DNA from: a virus
Reading direction: 5' to 3' (one strand)
IMG/VR virus record: IMGVR_UViG_3300020194_001075
Location: 1 to 50,673 of that record
DNA length: 50,673 nucleotides
Shown here: positions 30,495-41,400 of the stretch, one piece after another
Layout: the number at the start of each line of letters is the position of its first letter
Position numbering within the stretch: the first letter of the stretch is position 1
Translations under genes and position numbers: made by a program
The notes under the pieces: generated by a model
Told to the model about the DNA's origin: nothing
The model's database searches: none
The model's input: the letters and a program-made list of their open reading frames with translations, nothing else

Positions 30495-31241
30495 ATGTCA
30501 TTTAGTATTCCATCATCTGTCACAGATAGTTTATCCGGTATGCAGGCATCTGCAGGTGATCTTACCAAAGTGGGAGGCGAAGCCTGTGATGTGATGGGCA
30601 CACTGGGAGCCAGCGTTGGTGGAGACGCCATAGCCAAAGCCAGAGAAGCAGAACTTCAAATACAAGCCAACATTCCAAAACTCACTGCCAACGCAGGACT
30701 GATGCAGACAGCGATTGCTGATTTAGGACCATTGTTAGAACAAGCAGATTCTTTAATTCCAACAGACTTTGGCGGTAATGCACTATCACCTCAGAACATA
30801 GACGATGATCAGAGACAGATAATATCTGCGAATGCTCAAGCCATAAATGATGCCATGGCACAGTTTGGCAGTGTGGGAGCAAACATTTCAAGTTCGATGG
30901 CATCATCAGTAACTGATATGTCGGCTTCTGTGGAAGCACTTAAACCTCAACTCAACGTTGCTGTGCAGACAATCTCAGCAGGAGGATGTAAAGGTGTAGA
31001 AAATCAATTGTCAGGCATAGCAGAAGGAGTGGCTCCACAACTGGACGCAATTAAAACTCAATTGGAGACAAAAACAATTCCCAGTCTAGAACCACAAGTG
31101 AATGCACTATTAGATCAAGCCAAGGATACAGCCGCTCAGGCAGGCGCGGCATTTGAAGCCAATCAAGGAGCAATCACAGAAGCCGCAGATGCAATGAAGG
31201 CATCAATCACTTCAGCATTACAAGGAGTACAATTACCATAA
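30495..31241 (+). CDS. Alanine-rich helical protein between spike and PAAR genes
   Basis: 248 residues, rich in Ala, Gln and Ser, predicted nearly all helical with coiled-coil stretches (DAIAKAREAELQIQANIPKLTANAGLM; QLDAIKTQLETKTIPSLEPQVNALLDQAKDTAAQAG). Two cysteines (in GEACDVMG and AGGCKGVEN). It has no signal peptide. A very good AGAGGAG precedes the ATG. Its position between gp5 and the PAAR tip suggests a spike- or hub-associated component, or a chaperone, but no family is recognised. Confidence 0.6.
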   Translation: MSFSIPSSVTDSLSGMQASAGDLTKVGGEACDVMGTLGASVGGDAIAKAREAELQIQANIPKLTANAGLMQTAIADLGPLLEQADSLIPTDFGGNALSPQNIDDDQRQIISANAQAINDAMAQFGSVGANISSSMASSVTDMSASVEALKPQLNVAVQTISAGGCKGVENQLSGIAEGVAPQLDAIKTQLETKTIPSLEPQVNALLDQAKDTAAQAGAAFEANQGAITEAADAMKASITSALQGVQLP

Positions 31242-31242
31242 C

Positions 31243-31566
31243 ATGGCAAGGGGAATAGCAAGAATTGGTGACAGAACAGATGGTACTTGTTATCATCCCA
31301 GTCATCTTGTGCCGCTAGCCACAGGAGGCACCATCATCACAGGATCCAGCAAAGTGGTGTGTGATGGCAATAGATTGGCGGCAACACTGGGAGATGAAGT
31401 GGAAACAGATTGTGGTCACATTGCTTATATTATTACAGCAACAGCCAAAGTGTTGATAGGACACAAGGCTCAATTTGTGGCAAGGCTGGGAGATCAGATT
31501 GACGATGGCGCTCCCTACAAAGCCAAAATTGTCACGGCAAGCAATAAGACATTTCCACAAGGTTAA
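31243..31566 (+). CDS. 5.4: PAAR-domain spike tip protein (gp5.4-like)
   Basis: 107 residues, close to T4 gp5.4 (97). The PAAR pattern is clear: ARIGDRTDGTCYHPSH at the start, GGTIITGSSKVVCDGNRLAATLGDEVETDCGH (about 27-58) and a third turn (AKVLIGHKAQFVARLGDQID). Cys and His residues at 16, 18, 21, 44, 56 and 58 provide the metal site that orders the conical tip. It caps the gp5 needle. The ATG follows the previous stop by one base, so it is translationally coupled. Confidence 0.93.
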   Translation: MARGIARIGDRTDGTCYHPSHLVPLATGGTIITGSSKVVCDGNRLAATLGDEVETDCGHIAYIITATAKVLIGHKAQFVARLGDQIDDGAPYKAKIVTASNKTFPQG

Positions 31567-31574
31567 ATATCAAT

Positions 31575-32015
31575 ATGGCACATAAAAAATTATACAAAGA
31601 GATCACAGTAGGACCGAGTATTAGTCCCAAACAACCACCTAGCCAAAGAATTTATAGAGGGATCAGCACAGTTAATCCAGACAACACAAATTTTGCTCTT
31701 AACGATATTGGTTTAATCAAACAAGACTTATTAAATCATTTTCATATCAGTCAAGGCGAAAAGTTGGAGAATCCAGAGTTTGGCACAATCATTTGGGATT
31801 TGATACATGATCCTATGACACCAGACCTACAAGAAGCAATTAAACAAGATGTGGTGAAAATTATAGAAAATGATCCAAGAATTAGAGCTGATTCTGTGAT
31901 TATTACTCCATTTGAAGCAGGCATACAGATTGAAGTTGAATTAACATATGTCAAATATAATGTGTCTGAAAAATTAAGACTAACATTTGACGAGAATAAT
32001 GGATTACTGAATTAA
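31575..32015 (+). CDS. 25: Baseplate wedge protein gp25
   Basis: 146 residues, near T4 gp25 (132). The conserved core NDIGLIKQDLLNHFHISQGEKLENPEFGTIIWDLIHDPMT (about 42-81) and EAIKQDVVKIIENDPRI is typical of gp25/TssE; the usual EPR motif is NPEFG-like here. It joins sheath and wedge and is thought to nucleate sheath assembly. It lies eight bases after the PAAR gene and 49 bases before gp6, with a late element between. Confidence 0.93.
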   Translation: MAHKKLYKEITVGPSISPKQPPSQRIYRGISTVNPDNTNFALNDIGLIKQDLLNHFHISQGEKLENPEFGTIIWDLIHDPMTPDLQEAIKQDVVKIIENDPRIRADSVIITPFEAGIQIEVELTYVKYNVSEKLRLTFDENNGLLN

Positions 32016-32035
32016 ATGCTCACATTATACAAACA

Positions 32036-32043
32036 AATAAATA
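32036..32043 (+). promoter_or_regulatory. Late promoter element AATAAATA before gp6
   Basis: AATAAATA on the plus strand, in the gap between gp25 and gp6, followed by AAAAAGGAAACCA and the ATG at 32065. It gives a leader of about 16 bases. Confidence 0.65.
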
Positions 32044-32064
32044 ACACTATTAAAAAGGAAACCA

Positions 32065-35000
32065 ATGTCATCCACAGATAGACAAAATAGATTATTGTTA
32101 GCAGAAGACTGGAAAAGAGTTTATCAGTCATATAAAAATGCGGAATTCAAAAGTTACGACTTTGATACTATCCGTAGAACAATGATTCAATACATAAGAC
32201 AGAACTATCCAGAAGATTTCAACGATTACATTGAATCATCAGAGTATCTAGCACTGATAGATTTGGTAGCGTTCCTAGGACAAAACTTGGCTTTCAGAAC
32301 AGATTTAAATGCTAGAGAAAATTTTTTAGAAACTGCTGATAGACGTGATTCAATTTTAAGATTAGCAAGACTTATCAGTTACAATCCTACTAGAAATCAA
32401 TGTGCAAATGGTTTGATGAAAATCGTAGGAATAAGCACAACGGAAGATATTGTAGATAGCAATAATTTAAATTTAAGCAATCAAACAATCAGTTGGAACG
32501 ATGCAAGTAACCCAAATTGGTACGAACAATTTGTAAAAGTTTTAAATGCTTCACTTGCCGAAAATGAAAAATTTGGTAGCCCAGTTAAGTCATCAAACAT
32601 AGATGCTATACCAACCAGTCAATACAGAGTCAATGCTAACAACACAGATGTTCCTGTTTACTCTTTTACAAAATCTGTAAACGGACAAAGTTTACCTTTT
32701 GAAATTGTTTCAACATCGTTTGACAACGGTGCTATCATGGAAGAGGCTCCGTTAGTAGGTAGACGTTTCAGTTTACTTCATAGAGACGATGGTAAAGGCA
32801 ATGCTTCAAACAATACAGGATTTTTTGTTCATTTTAGACAAGGTGTATTAGATCAAGGTAATTTTTCAGTTGATGTTCCAAGCAATAATCAATCAGTATC
32901 TATTGAGGCTAGCAATATTAACAATACAGATGTTTGGTTATATCAATTAGATGTGGACACAGGATTAGAAGATACACTTTGGACAAAAGTTGATTCTGTT
33001 ACAGGTAATAATGTAATCTATAATTCAACAGCAAAAAGTGTTAAAAATATTTACACAGTATTGAGTGACACAGACGATTCAATCAGTTTAAAATTTGCTG
33101 ACGGTATATTTGGAAATCTTCCACAAGGAAATTTTAGAACTTACTACAGAAGAAGTAAAAATCAAAATGTTAGAATTGTGCCTGCAGATATGCAGAATGT
33201 TCAAATTGATGTTCAATATGTTTCTGCTAACAATCAAATTGAAGTTTTAACTTTAACAATGGGTCTTCAGTACACAGTGGACAATGCTACAACTTCTGAA
33301 ACAAACAACAACATTAGATTAAACGCTCCAGCAACTTATTACACACAAAATAGAATGATAACAGGAGAAGATTATAATGTTGCTCCGTTGGGAACTAATC
33401 AAGAAATTATAAAAGTAAAAGCAGTTAATAGAACTTCTAGCGGAATTTCAAGATATTATGATTTGATAGATTCAACAGGCAAGTACAGCAACACAAATAT
33501 TTTTGGTGCTGATGGATCAATTTACAAAGAAGAAACAGAAAACTTAGATACATTTAGTTTTTCTACACAAACAGATATAGAAGGTGTTATTATTAATCAA
33601 TTGGAACCTTTGTTATCAAAAAATCAAACAAGAAATTATTACATTGAAAAATTCCCTAAAATATTTTTAAATGATTTGAATCCTGTATGGCAACAGGTTA
33701 CTAAATCAACCAATGAATCAACAGGAAAATTAATCGATGCTGTAAACGTTTTAGATTATCAAGTGGGAACATTCACAGCCAGTCAATTGAAATATGTTGA
33801 ACCAGGTGCTATGATTAAGTTTGTGGCTCCCGCAGGACAACATTTTATGGCTGATAATTCATTGATGACAGGTGTAGCGGATCATCCAGGCGCTAAAGAT
33901 TATATTTGGACATCAGTTGTTAGTGTGTTGAATGATGGTGTTGCTAATTCAAGCACAGGAGAAGGTGCTATAAAATTTAACGATGTTATTCCAACAGGTG
34001 CTATTGCTATACAGATATTACCAAAATTTGCAAAACAGTTCACTAACGATATCAAAACAATCATAATAGATCAAGCATTTGCTTATAATAATTTTGGAAT
34101 AAGGTATGATGTTGCTAGTAGATCATGGCAAGTGATTGATGAAAATAATTTAGATGTTTACGGTACATTTAGTACAGGTAAAACAGGCGACACATCAAAC
34201 CAACAGTTGGACAGCAGTTGGTTAATCAAATGTATTACAAATGGTGCAACATACACCATCACATACAGAGGATTAAGATATGTGTTTGAAAGTAAAAGAG
34301 AAGTAAGATTTTTCTATGATAGTGCTGACAGAAACTTTAATGCTCAAACAGGAGTTACATTACAAGATAAAGTTTCTGTGTTATCGATCAACACAAAACC
34401 TGATGTTGTAGCATCATTTACAAATGATATCAACTTTGCTGTATCAACAGAATACAGAACTTTGAGTGGATATGTAGACAGTTCTAAATTAGAATTAACA
34501 CAGTTTGATTCTGATCAAGATGGTATTGTTGATAATCCAGATGCATTTAACCTTGTTGTAGATCCAGCAACTAATTCTAGCACAAAATATGTTTTCCAAA
34601 AACTTGTGAGTGAATCAGATGGAACACAAAGATATCAATATGTTAATGCTACAGATGAAAAAATTTATATTAGACAAACTTCAGTAGGTGCTATTGGAGA
34701 TTACACAAACGGATCGATTGTTTACCTGATTGACAGTGACAGTTTCAAACAAATAAACTCCACAACTAATACAACATCAAACATTACAAATTATGTGGCT
34801 CACGTGGGTAGAGATAATATCAAATTCCAATATGTTCACACTGTGGATGGTAACACAAGATTGGATCCAAGTTCATCTAACATAATAGATATGTATGTTT
34901 TAACAAGAACATATGATATCAATTTTAGATTATGGTTAGCAGGTGTAACAACTACTAAACCTTTATTGCCTAGTAATGATTCGTTATACACAAATTATAA

Positions 35001-35475
35001 CACACCATTAGCAAAAATTAAATCCATCAGTGATACAATAATATATCATCCTGTCAAATACAAAATATTATTTGGTACACAGGCAACCACTGATGTACAA
35101 GCAACATTCAAAATTGTAAAAAATTCTGATCAAGTTACGAACGATAGTGATATTAAAAGTAGGGTGATTCAAGCAATCAACGAATTTTTTGCTTTAGAAA
35201 ATTGGGATTTCGGTGATACATTTTATTTCACAGAATTAAGCACATACGTGATGAATGAACTAGCACCTGATATCACTACTTTTGTGGTTGTTCCGAAAGA
35301 AGGCACAAAAGCATTTGGCAGTCTTTTTGAAGTTAAATCAGAAAATGATGAAATTTTTATTAGTGGAGCCAAAGTATCTGATGTTGAAATTATTGATGCG
35401 GTGACTGCCTCTAAATTAAAAGCCGACGGTACTATTACCACAAGTTCAACCAGCACTAACACATTGAGCGAGTAG
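32065..35475 (+). CDS. 6: Baseplate wedge protein gp6
   Basis: 1,136 residues, longer than T4 gp6 (660). The N-terminus is diagnostic of marine gp6: DWKRVYQSYKNAEFKSYDFDTIRRTMIQYIRQNYPEDFNDYIESSEYLALIDLVAFLGQNLAFRTDLNARENFLETADRRDSILRLARLISYNPTRN (about 11-113). The C-terminus (VIQAINEFFALENWDFGDTFYFTELSTYVMNELAPDITTFVVVP) matches the J-type wedge end. It forms the inner ring holding six wedges together and rearranges on contraction. The middle 500 residues are Asn/Thr/Ser-rich beta structure, probably extra domains. Good AAAAAGGAAACC before the ATG. Confidence 0.93.
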   Translation: MSSTDRQNRLLLAEDWKRVYQSYKNAEFKSYDFDTIRRTMIQYIRQNYPEDFNDYIESSEYLALIDLVAFLGQNLAFRTDLNARENFLETADRRDSILRLARLISYNPTRNQCANGLMKIVGISTTEDIVDSNNLNLSNQTISWNDASNPNWYEQFVKVLNASLAENEKFGSPVKSSNIDAIPTSQYRVNANNTDVPVYSFTKSVNGQSLPFEIVSTSFDNGAIMEEAPLVGRRFSLLHRDDGKGNASNNTGFFVHFRQGVLDQGNFSVDVPSNNQSVSIEASNINNTDVWLYQLDVDTGLEDTLWTKVDSVTGNNVIYNSTAKSVKNIYTVLSDTDDSISLKFADGIFGNLPQGNFRTYYRRSKNQNVRIVPADMQNVQIDVQYVSANNQIEVLTLTMGLQYTVDNATTSETNNNIRLNAPATYYTQNRMITGEDYNVAPLGTNQEIIKVKAVNRTSSGISRYYDLIDSTGKYSNTNIFGADGSIYKEETENLDTFSFSTQTDIEGVIINQLEPLLSKNQTRNYYIEKFPKIFLNDLNPVWQQVTKSTNESTGKLIDAVNVLDYQVGTFTASQLKYVEPGAMIKFVAPAGQHFMADNSLMTGVADHPGAKDYIWTSVVSVLNDGVANSSTGEGAIKFNDVIPTGAIAIQILPKFAKQFTNDIKTIIIDQAFAYNNFGIRYDVASRSWQVIDENNLDVYGTFSTGKTGDTSNQQLDSSWLIKCITNGATYTITYRGLRYVFESKREVRFFYDSADRNFNAQTGVTLQDKVSVLSINTKPDVVASFTNDINFAVSTEYRTLSGYVDSSKLELTQFDSDQDGIVDNPDAFNLVVDPATNSSTKYVFQKLVSESDGTQRYQYVNATDEKIYIRQTSVGAIGDYTNGSIVYLIDSDSFKQINSTTNTTSNITNYVAHVGRDNIKFQYVHTVDGNTRLDPSSSNIIDMYVLTRTYDINFRLWLAGVTTTKPLLPSNDSLYTNYNTPLAKIKSISDTIIYHPVKYKILFGTQATTDVQATFKIVKNSDQVTNDSDIKSRVIQAINEFFALENWDFGDTFYFTELSTYVMNELAPDITTFVVVPKEGTKAFGSLFEVKSENDEIFISGAKVSDVEIIDAVTASKLKADGTITTSSTSTNTLSE

Positions 35476-35499
35476 ATAGAATAGAGGAAATGAATATTA

Positions 35500-38400
35500 A
35501 TGGCATACGATAATGATCAAAAAGATTTCGAATTGCCCGCAGGCAAAGACAATGGTAAAAGAAAGTCTGCTGAATTCTTACCTAAATATTTTAGAACTCC
35601 AGTAAATCAAAAATTTTTACACAGCACACTTGATCAATTAATTTCTCAAGGAACTCTTGAAAAGTTAAATGCTTATTACGGAAGAAAAGTTACAAGTGCT
35701 TACACTTCAGGTGATTTATATGTGCCTGAAATAAGTGCTGATAGAGAAAACTATAAATTTGAACCATCTGTTGTTCAAAAAGATGATCTAGGAAATGTAA
35801 ATTTTTATTCAGATTATATCGATTTTGTAAATCAAATTGCCAACTATAATGGCGACACATCTAATCACAGTGTTTTGAATGCTCAAGAATATTATGCTTG
35901 GTCTCCTAAAATAGACTGGGACAAGTTTGTAAATTACAGAGAATATTTTTGGATGCCATATGGTGCATCTACAGTATCTATAAACGGACAACAACGAAAT
36001 GTTGTCAGCACATACACAGTTACAAAAAGTGATCAAGGTGACAACTATGCTTACATTTTTACTCCAGATGGTTTAACGGCGAATCCTACATTAAAATTAT
36101 ACAAAGGACAAACATACAAATTTGAAATTGATGCTGAAGGATTACCTTTGGTTTTTAGAACACAAAGAATATTAGACGAAAGTTATAATTTCAATGATGG
36201 TATAGATGTTCAAGCAGTTGAAAAAGGCATAATAACTTTTCAGGTAAAAGATTCAACACCTGAAAAATTATATTATGGTTCATCAAATGATATCAATGCT
36301 TGGGGATTAATCCAAGTGTTTGACATTGAAGAGAATTCAGCCATCGATGTTACCAATGAAGTATTAGGTAAGAAAAATTATACCACTGCTGACGGAGTTG
36401 CTCTTTCTAATGGAATGAAAGTTAATTTCAAAGGCACAGTTACTCCAGCACAATATGCCGAAGGAGATTACTATGTAGAGGGTGTAGGCGAAGCAATTCA
36501 ACTTATTAATTCTCAGAATTTAGAAGTGGTCAGTAGTTTTACAAACAGTGTGCCCATTCCATTTGATTCCCAAAATTTTGATACAGTGGGTTTTGGAACA
36601 GCAACATCATATGCTGTCAATAAAGACTATGTGGTCATTAATAGATCATCACCAGAAGGAAGTCCATGGACAAGACACAATAGATGGATACATCGTTCAG
36701 TTATTGAAGCCAGTGCCAGTGCAAATGGTCAAGTTGCAGACATAGATCAAACTTCAAGAGCACGTAGACCTATTATAGAATTTGAAGCAGGTATTAAACT
36801 ATACAACTTTGGAACATCGAGCAAAGGCAATGTAGATTTAATAGACACAGTGACTAAAGATGTAATGAGCGACATAGAAGGATCTGAAGGATTCTACGTT
36901 GATGGTATTGCTGTTACAAATGGTTTAAAAATATTGTTTACAGCAGATACAGATCCGTTGGTGAAAGATAAAATTTATCAAGTAAAATTTATAGACCTTG
37001 AACTAAATGGAATAAAAACCAACCAAGTAAGTTTAGTAGAAGTTGCAAATGCTTCACCGAAAGAAGGTGAAACAGTTTTAGTTACTAATGGTGTAAAAAA
37101 CCAAGGCAAATGGTATCATTATAACAATGGTTGGAAAACATCACAAGCGAAAACAAAAACTAATCAAGCACCATTGTTTGATCTTTTTGATAGCAATGGC
37201 AACAGTTACACAGATGATATATTATACCCAAACAGTTCGTTTCGGGGAAATAAAATATTTTCATATGCAGTCGGAACAGGCACTAACGATACTGAATTAG
37301 GATTTCCATTAACTTATCAAAACGTTGAAAATATTGGCGATATTGTTTTCAACTTTGATTTATTAAATCAATCATATGTGTATGAATCACAAACATTAAG
37401 TGGAACACTTGCTTCAGAAACAGCATTTTTAAAAAAATACAATGCTCAAGGACAATTTGCCACAGTGAATGGTTGGTCTAAGGCACCAACAAAAAGTTTT
37501 CAAAAAGTAAACAGACAATATGTAGCCAGCACTAATCAATTGAACGATTTTGCTGTAGACGTGTATGACAAAAGTGGTGATTTAAATGATTTAGGAGTAA
37601 AAGTTTTTGTTAACAACAAAAAGAAAACACAAAACGTTGATTGGTATATTTTAAGAGTAGATTCAGTTGCTTATGTAAAATTTTACACAAATCTAAAAGC
37701 CAATGATGTTGTTTTAATTAGAACAACCAGTGCCACTGACAAAAATGCTAATGGACATTATGAATTTCCAACAAATTTACAGTCTAATCCATTAAATGAC
37801 AAAGTAGTTACATTCACAGTTGGACAAGTGACTGATCACGTAAAATCAATCACTAATGAGTTGACAGATATACAAGGTGTCACACCAGGAGTAAGCAATT
37901 TAAGAGATTTTCCAAATGCTACATTGTATGGAAGAAAATTTTTACAACACAGTGGACCAATGGTGTTGTCTTCATATTTGTTGAATAACAAAGAAGTCAA
38001 TTTAATTTCGGCAATATCACAAAGTCAAACAGACTACTACAAATTTAAAAGATCATTTGTGAGTGCTATGGACGATTTGGGATTTGACGGTACATCAGTA
38101 CAAATAGTTGATAAAATTTTAGAAAAACTTAATAAAGACTCCAACGATAATCTTCCTTATTTTCAAACAGATATGTTTGGAGTAGGTGCATATATTAGCA
38201 CAACACACGAAGTATTAGATGTAGACAGTAAATTTTTTGCTTTAAAAAACAGTCATAATCTTTCTACTCTATCAAATAAAGCAGTGTATGTGTATCTGAA
38301 CGGTGATCAATTACTTCACGCACATGACTATATTTTTACTGATGGTTTTGTTCAAGTAACTAAAACTTTAACTTTAGATGACACTATTGTTATTAATGAA

Positions 38401-41400
38401 TTTGAAACAACTAACGGAACATATGTACCACCTACACCGACTAAATTAGGATTATATCCAAAATATGTTCCTAAAAAATATTCAGACACAACCGCTTTAG
38501 AGCCAGTTAATGTTATTCAAGGACATGACGGTAGTATCGTTGTTGCATACAATGATTTTAGAGATGATGTTATTTTAGAACTAGAAAAAAGAATTTACAA
38601 TAATATAAAAGTTGTTTTTGATGAAAATTTATTTGAAATAAAAACTTTTATACCTAGAGCAAATTCAATCAACGAATTTACTGAAGCATCTATCAATAAA
38701 ACATTATTGGGCGATTTTAATGATTGGTTAACATTTATTGGAAACGAAGATTACACAGCCAACACTTACCAGTCTGATGAAAACAGTTTAACTTGGAATT
38801 ATTCTAACATGGTGTCACCGCAAGGGACTAAATTATCAGGATACTGGAGAGGTGTGTACAAATATGCTTATGACACAGACAGACCAAATATTACTCCTTG
38901 GGAAATGTTGGGGTACACAGAAGAACCATCTTGGTGGTCAACAGTGTACGGACCAGCACCATACACCGGAGACAATCTTGTGTTATGGCAGGATTTAGAA
39001 AAAGGAATTGTAAGAGAACCTAATAAAAAAATTATAATCAAAGACAAATATAAAAGACCAGGATTGACATCGCATATTCCAGTGGACAGTAATGGAAATA
39101 TAAAAAGTCCATTTGATAGTGCTTATGCCAGAGGTGCTGTATTACAATTAACTAAAGGAAACTTTAAATTTGGCGATCACGCTCCAATTGAAAATGCTTG
39201 GAGAAGAAGTGCTCATTATCCATTTGCTCTATTAAAAAGTTATATTTTACATAGACCTAATCAAGCAGTTGGTATTGGATTAGACATCAGTAGAACAAAA
39301 AGAAATGCAAGTGGTCAAATTGTTTATAATTCTTTAACAGCAATTAGACCTAAAGACATTGTATTTCCAAGCAGTATTGCAGATAAAACAATAAACTTAA
39401 CAGCAGGATTAATAAACTATATTTTTGAAGTGGTAGAAAACTCACTAACCACCAACTATGCTTCTTACAAAAAACAACTTACTGAATTAACAGTACAGAT
39501 TGGATTTAAAATTAGAGGTTATAGCAACAAAAATAATTTCAAATTATTAATTGATAGTAAGACTCCGCTAAACAGTACGTCGTTGTTTGTACCAGATGAA
39601 AATTATCAATTAATTTACAACGTTTCGGCACCTATCGAAATTTTAACTTATAGTGGACTGATCATAGAAAAATTAGCCAGCGGTTACAGTATAAAAGGTT
39701 ATGATAGAGATGACCCTTATGTAAGATATCACGCAGTGTATGAACAAACCAGTGATCCTGCAATTACAGTGGGAGGCATAAGTGCATCATTTGTAAATTG
39801 GAGCGAAAATAAACGTTACGATAGAGGTGCTTATGTAAAATATTCTGATGAGTTTTATGCTGTAGACGAAACACACGTTTCAGGATCAACATTTGATCTT
39901 TCTAAATTTTTAAAATTAATTGATCTGCCAACAGAAGGTGGCAGAACTGCAATCCTTAGAAAAAAATTCTTAACTGATGCTGTGGTAGAAATTCCATACG
40001 GTACTGTGTTTGATACAATTCAATCAGTTGTTGATGTAATTCTTGGATATGAATCATATCTAAAATCAAAAGGATTTAAATTTGATCAGTTTGATAGTCA
40101 GACGGAATTAGTATCCAACTGGCAATTAAGTATGAAAGAATTTTTATTCTGGACTACACAAAATTGGGATGAAGGTGCAGTAATCAGTTTAAGTCCAGCC
40201 AGTAAAAAACTTGTATTAGAATCGAAATACTCTACAACTGACAATGTTGTGGATAATTTCTATTCATATGGTGTATTAAAAGAAGATGGAAAAAATTTAG
40301 ACAAAGAAAATTTAAGAATTACTAGAGAATCAAACACATTTGAATTGTTTACAAAAAACACTGTTAATGGAATTTACTTTGCTAAAATTCCTTTAGTACA
40401 AAAAGAACACGTGTGTTTAGTGGATAACTCAACGGACTTTAATGATTTAATCTACGATCCAGCAAGTGGTTACAAGCAAGATAGAATTAAAATGCTTGGT
40501 TACATCACAGAGTGGGACGGCAGTTTAAATATTCCAGGATTTATCTATGACGAAGCCAAAGTAGTTGAATGGCAACCATACACAGATTATGCTATGAGCG
40601 ATGTGGTTAAACACAAAGAATTTTATTACACAGCCAATACAAAACTTAAAGGCACACAAGAATTTAATGACAATGACTGGCGAAGATTGGATGATAAACC
40701 ACGAAGTAGTTTATTGTCAAATTTTGATTACAAAACTAATCAGTTTGCTGATTTTTATGATCTTGACACAGACAACTTTGATAGTCAACAACAAAAACTA
40801 GCACAACATTTAATTGGGTATCAACCAAGAGAATATTTACGTAATATCATTAACGATGATGTGAGTCAATACAAATTTTATCAAGGTTTTATTAGAGAAA
40901 AAGGAACATCAAATGCTCTTAATAAATTATTTGATGCTTTAGCAAGTGCTGATAAAGAGAGTTTAGATTTCTATGAAGAATGGGCAATACGAAAAGGGCA
41001 ATATGGTGCTGTAGATACATTTGACGAAATAGAATACAATCTTGATGAATCTAAGTTTAGATTGAACCCACAACCTATTTTGTTAACAGATGACTCGGCA
41101 AACACAGCATCTGATTTGGTTTATAGAATACAGTCTGGACAAACATATCTAGCACCCAAGGATTATACACACACGCCTTTTGCCATTAAGTATGACAAGA
41201 ATACTTACATTAAGACAGCAGGACCAGTTAATCCAATAGATATTTCTCTCACATTATCTCAGTATGAAGATATATTAACAAATTCTAATGTTAAAAATTT
41301 ACTTGAAGGACAATATGTTTGGATTGGAAATTACAATAAAAGTTGGACTGTTTTAAAATATACCAAAACAGAACAGCAAACAGTTTCAGTAGTAAAAACT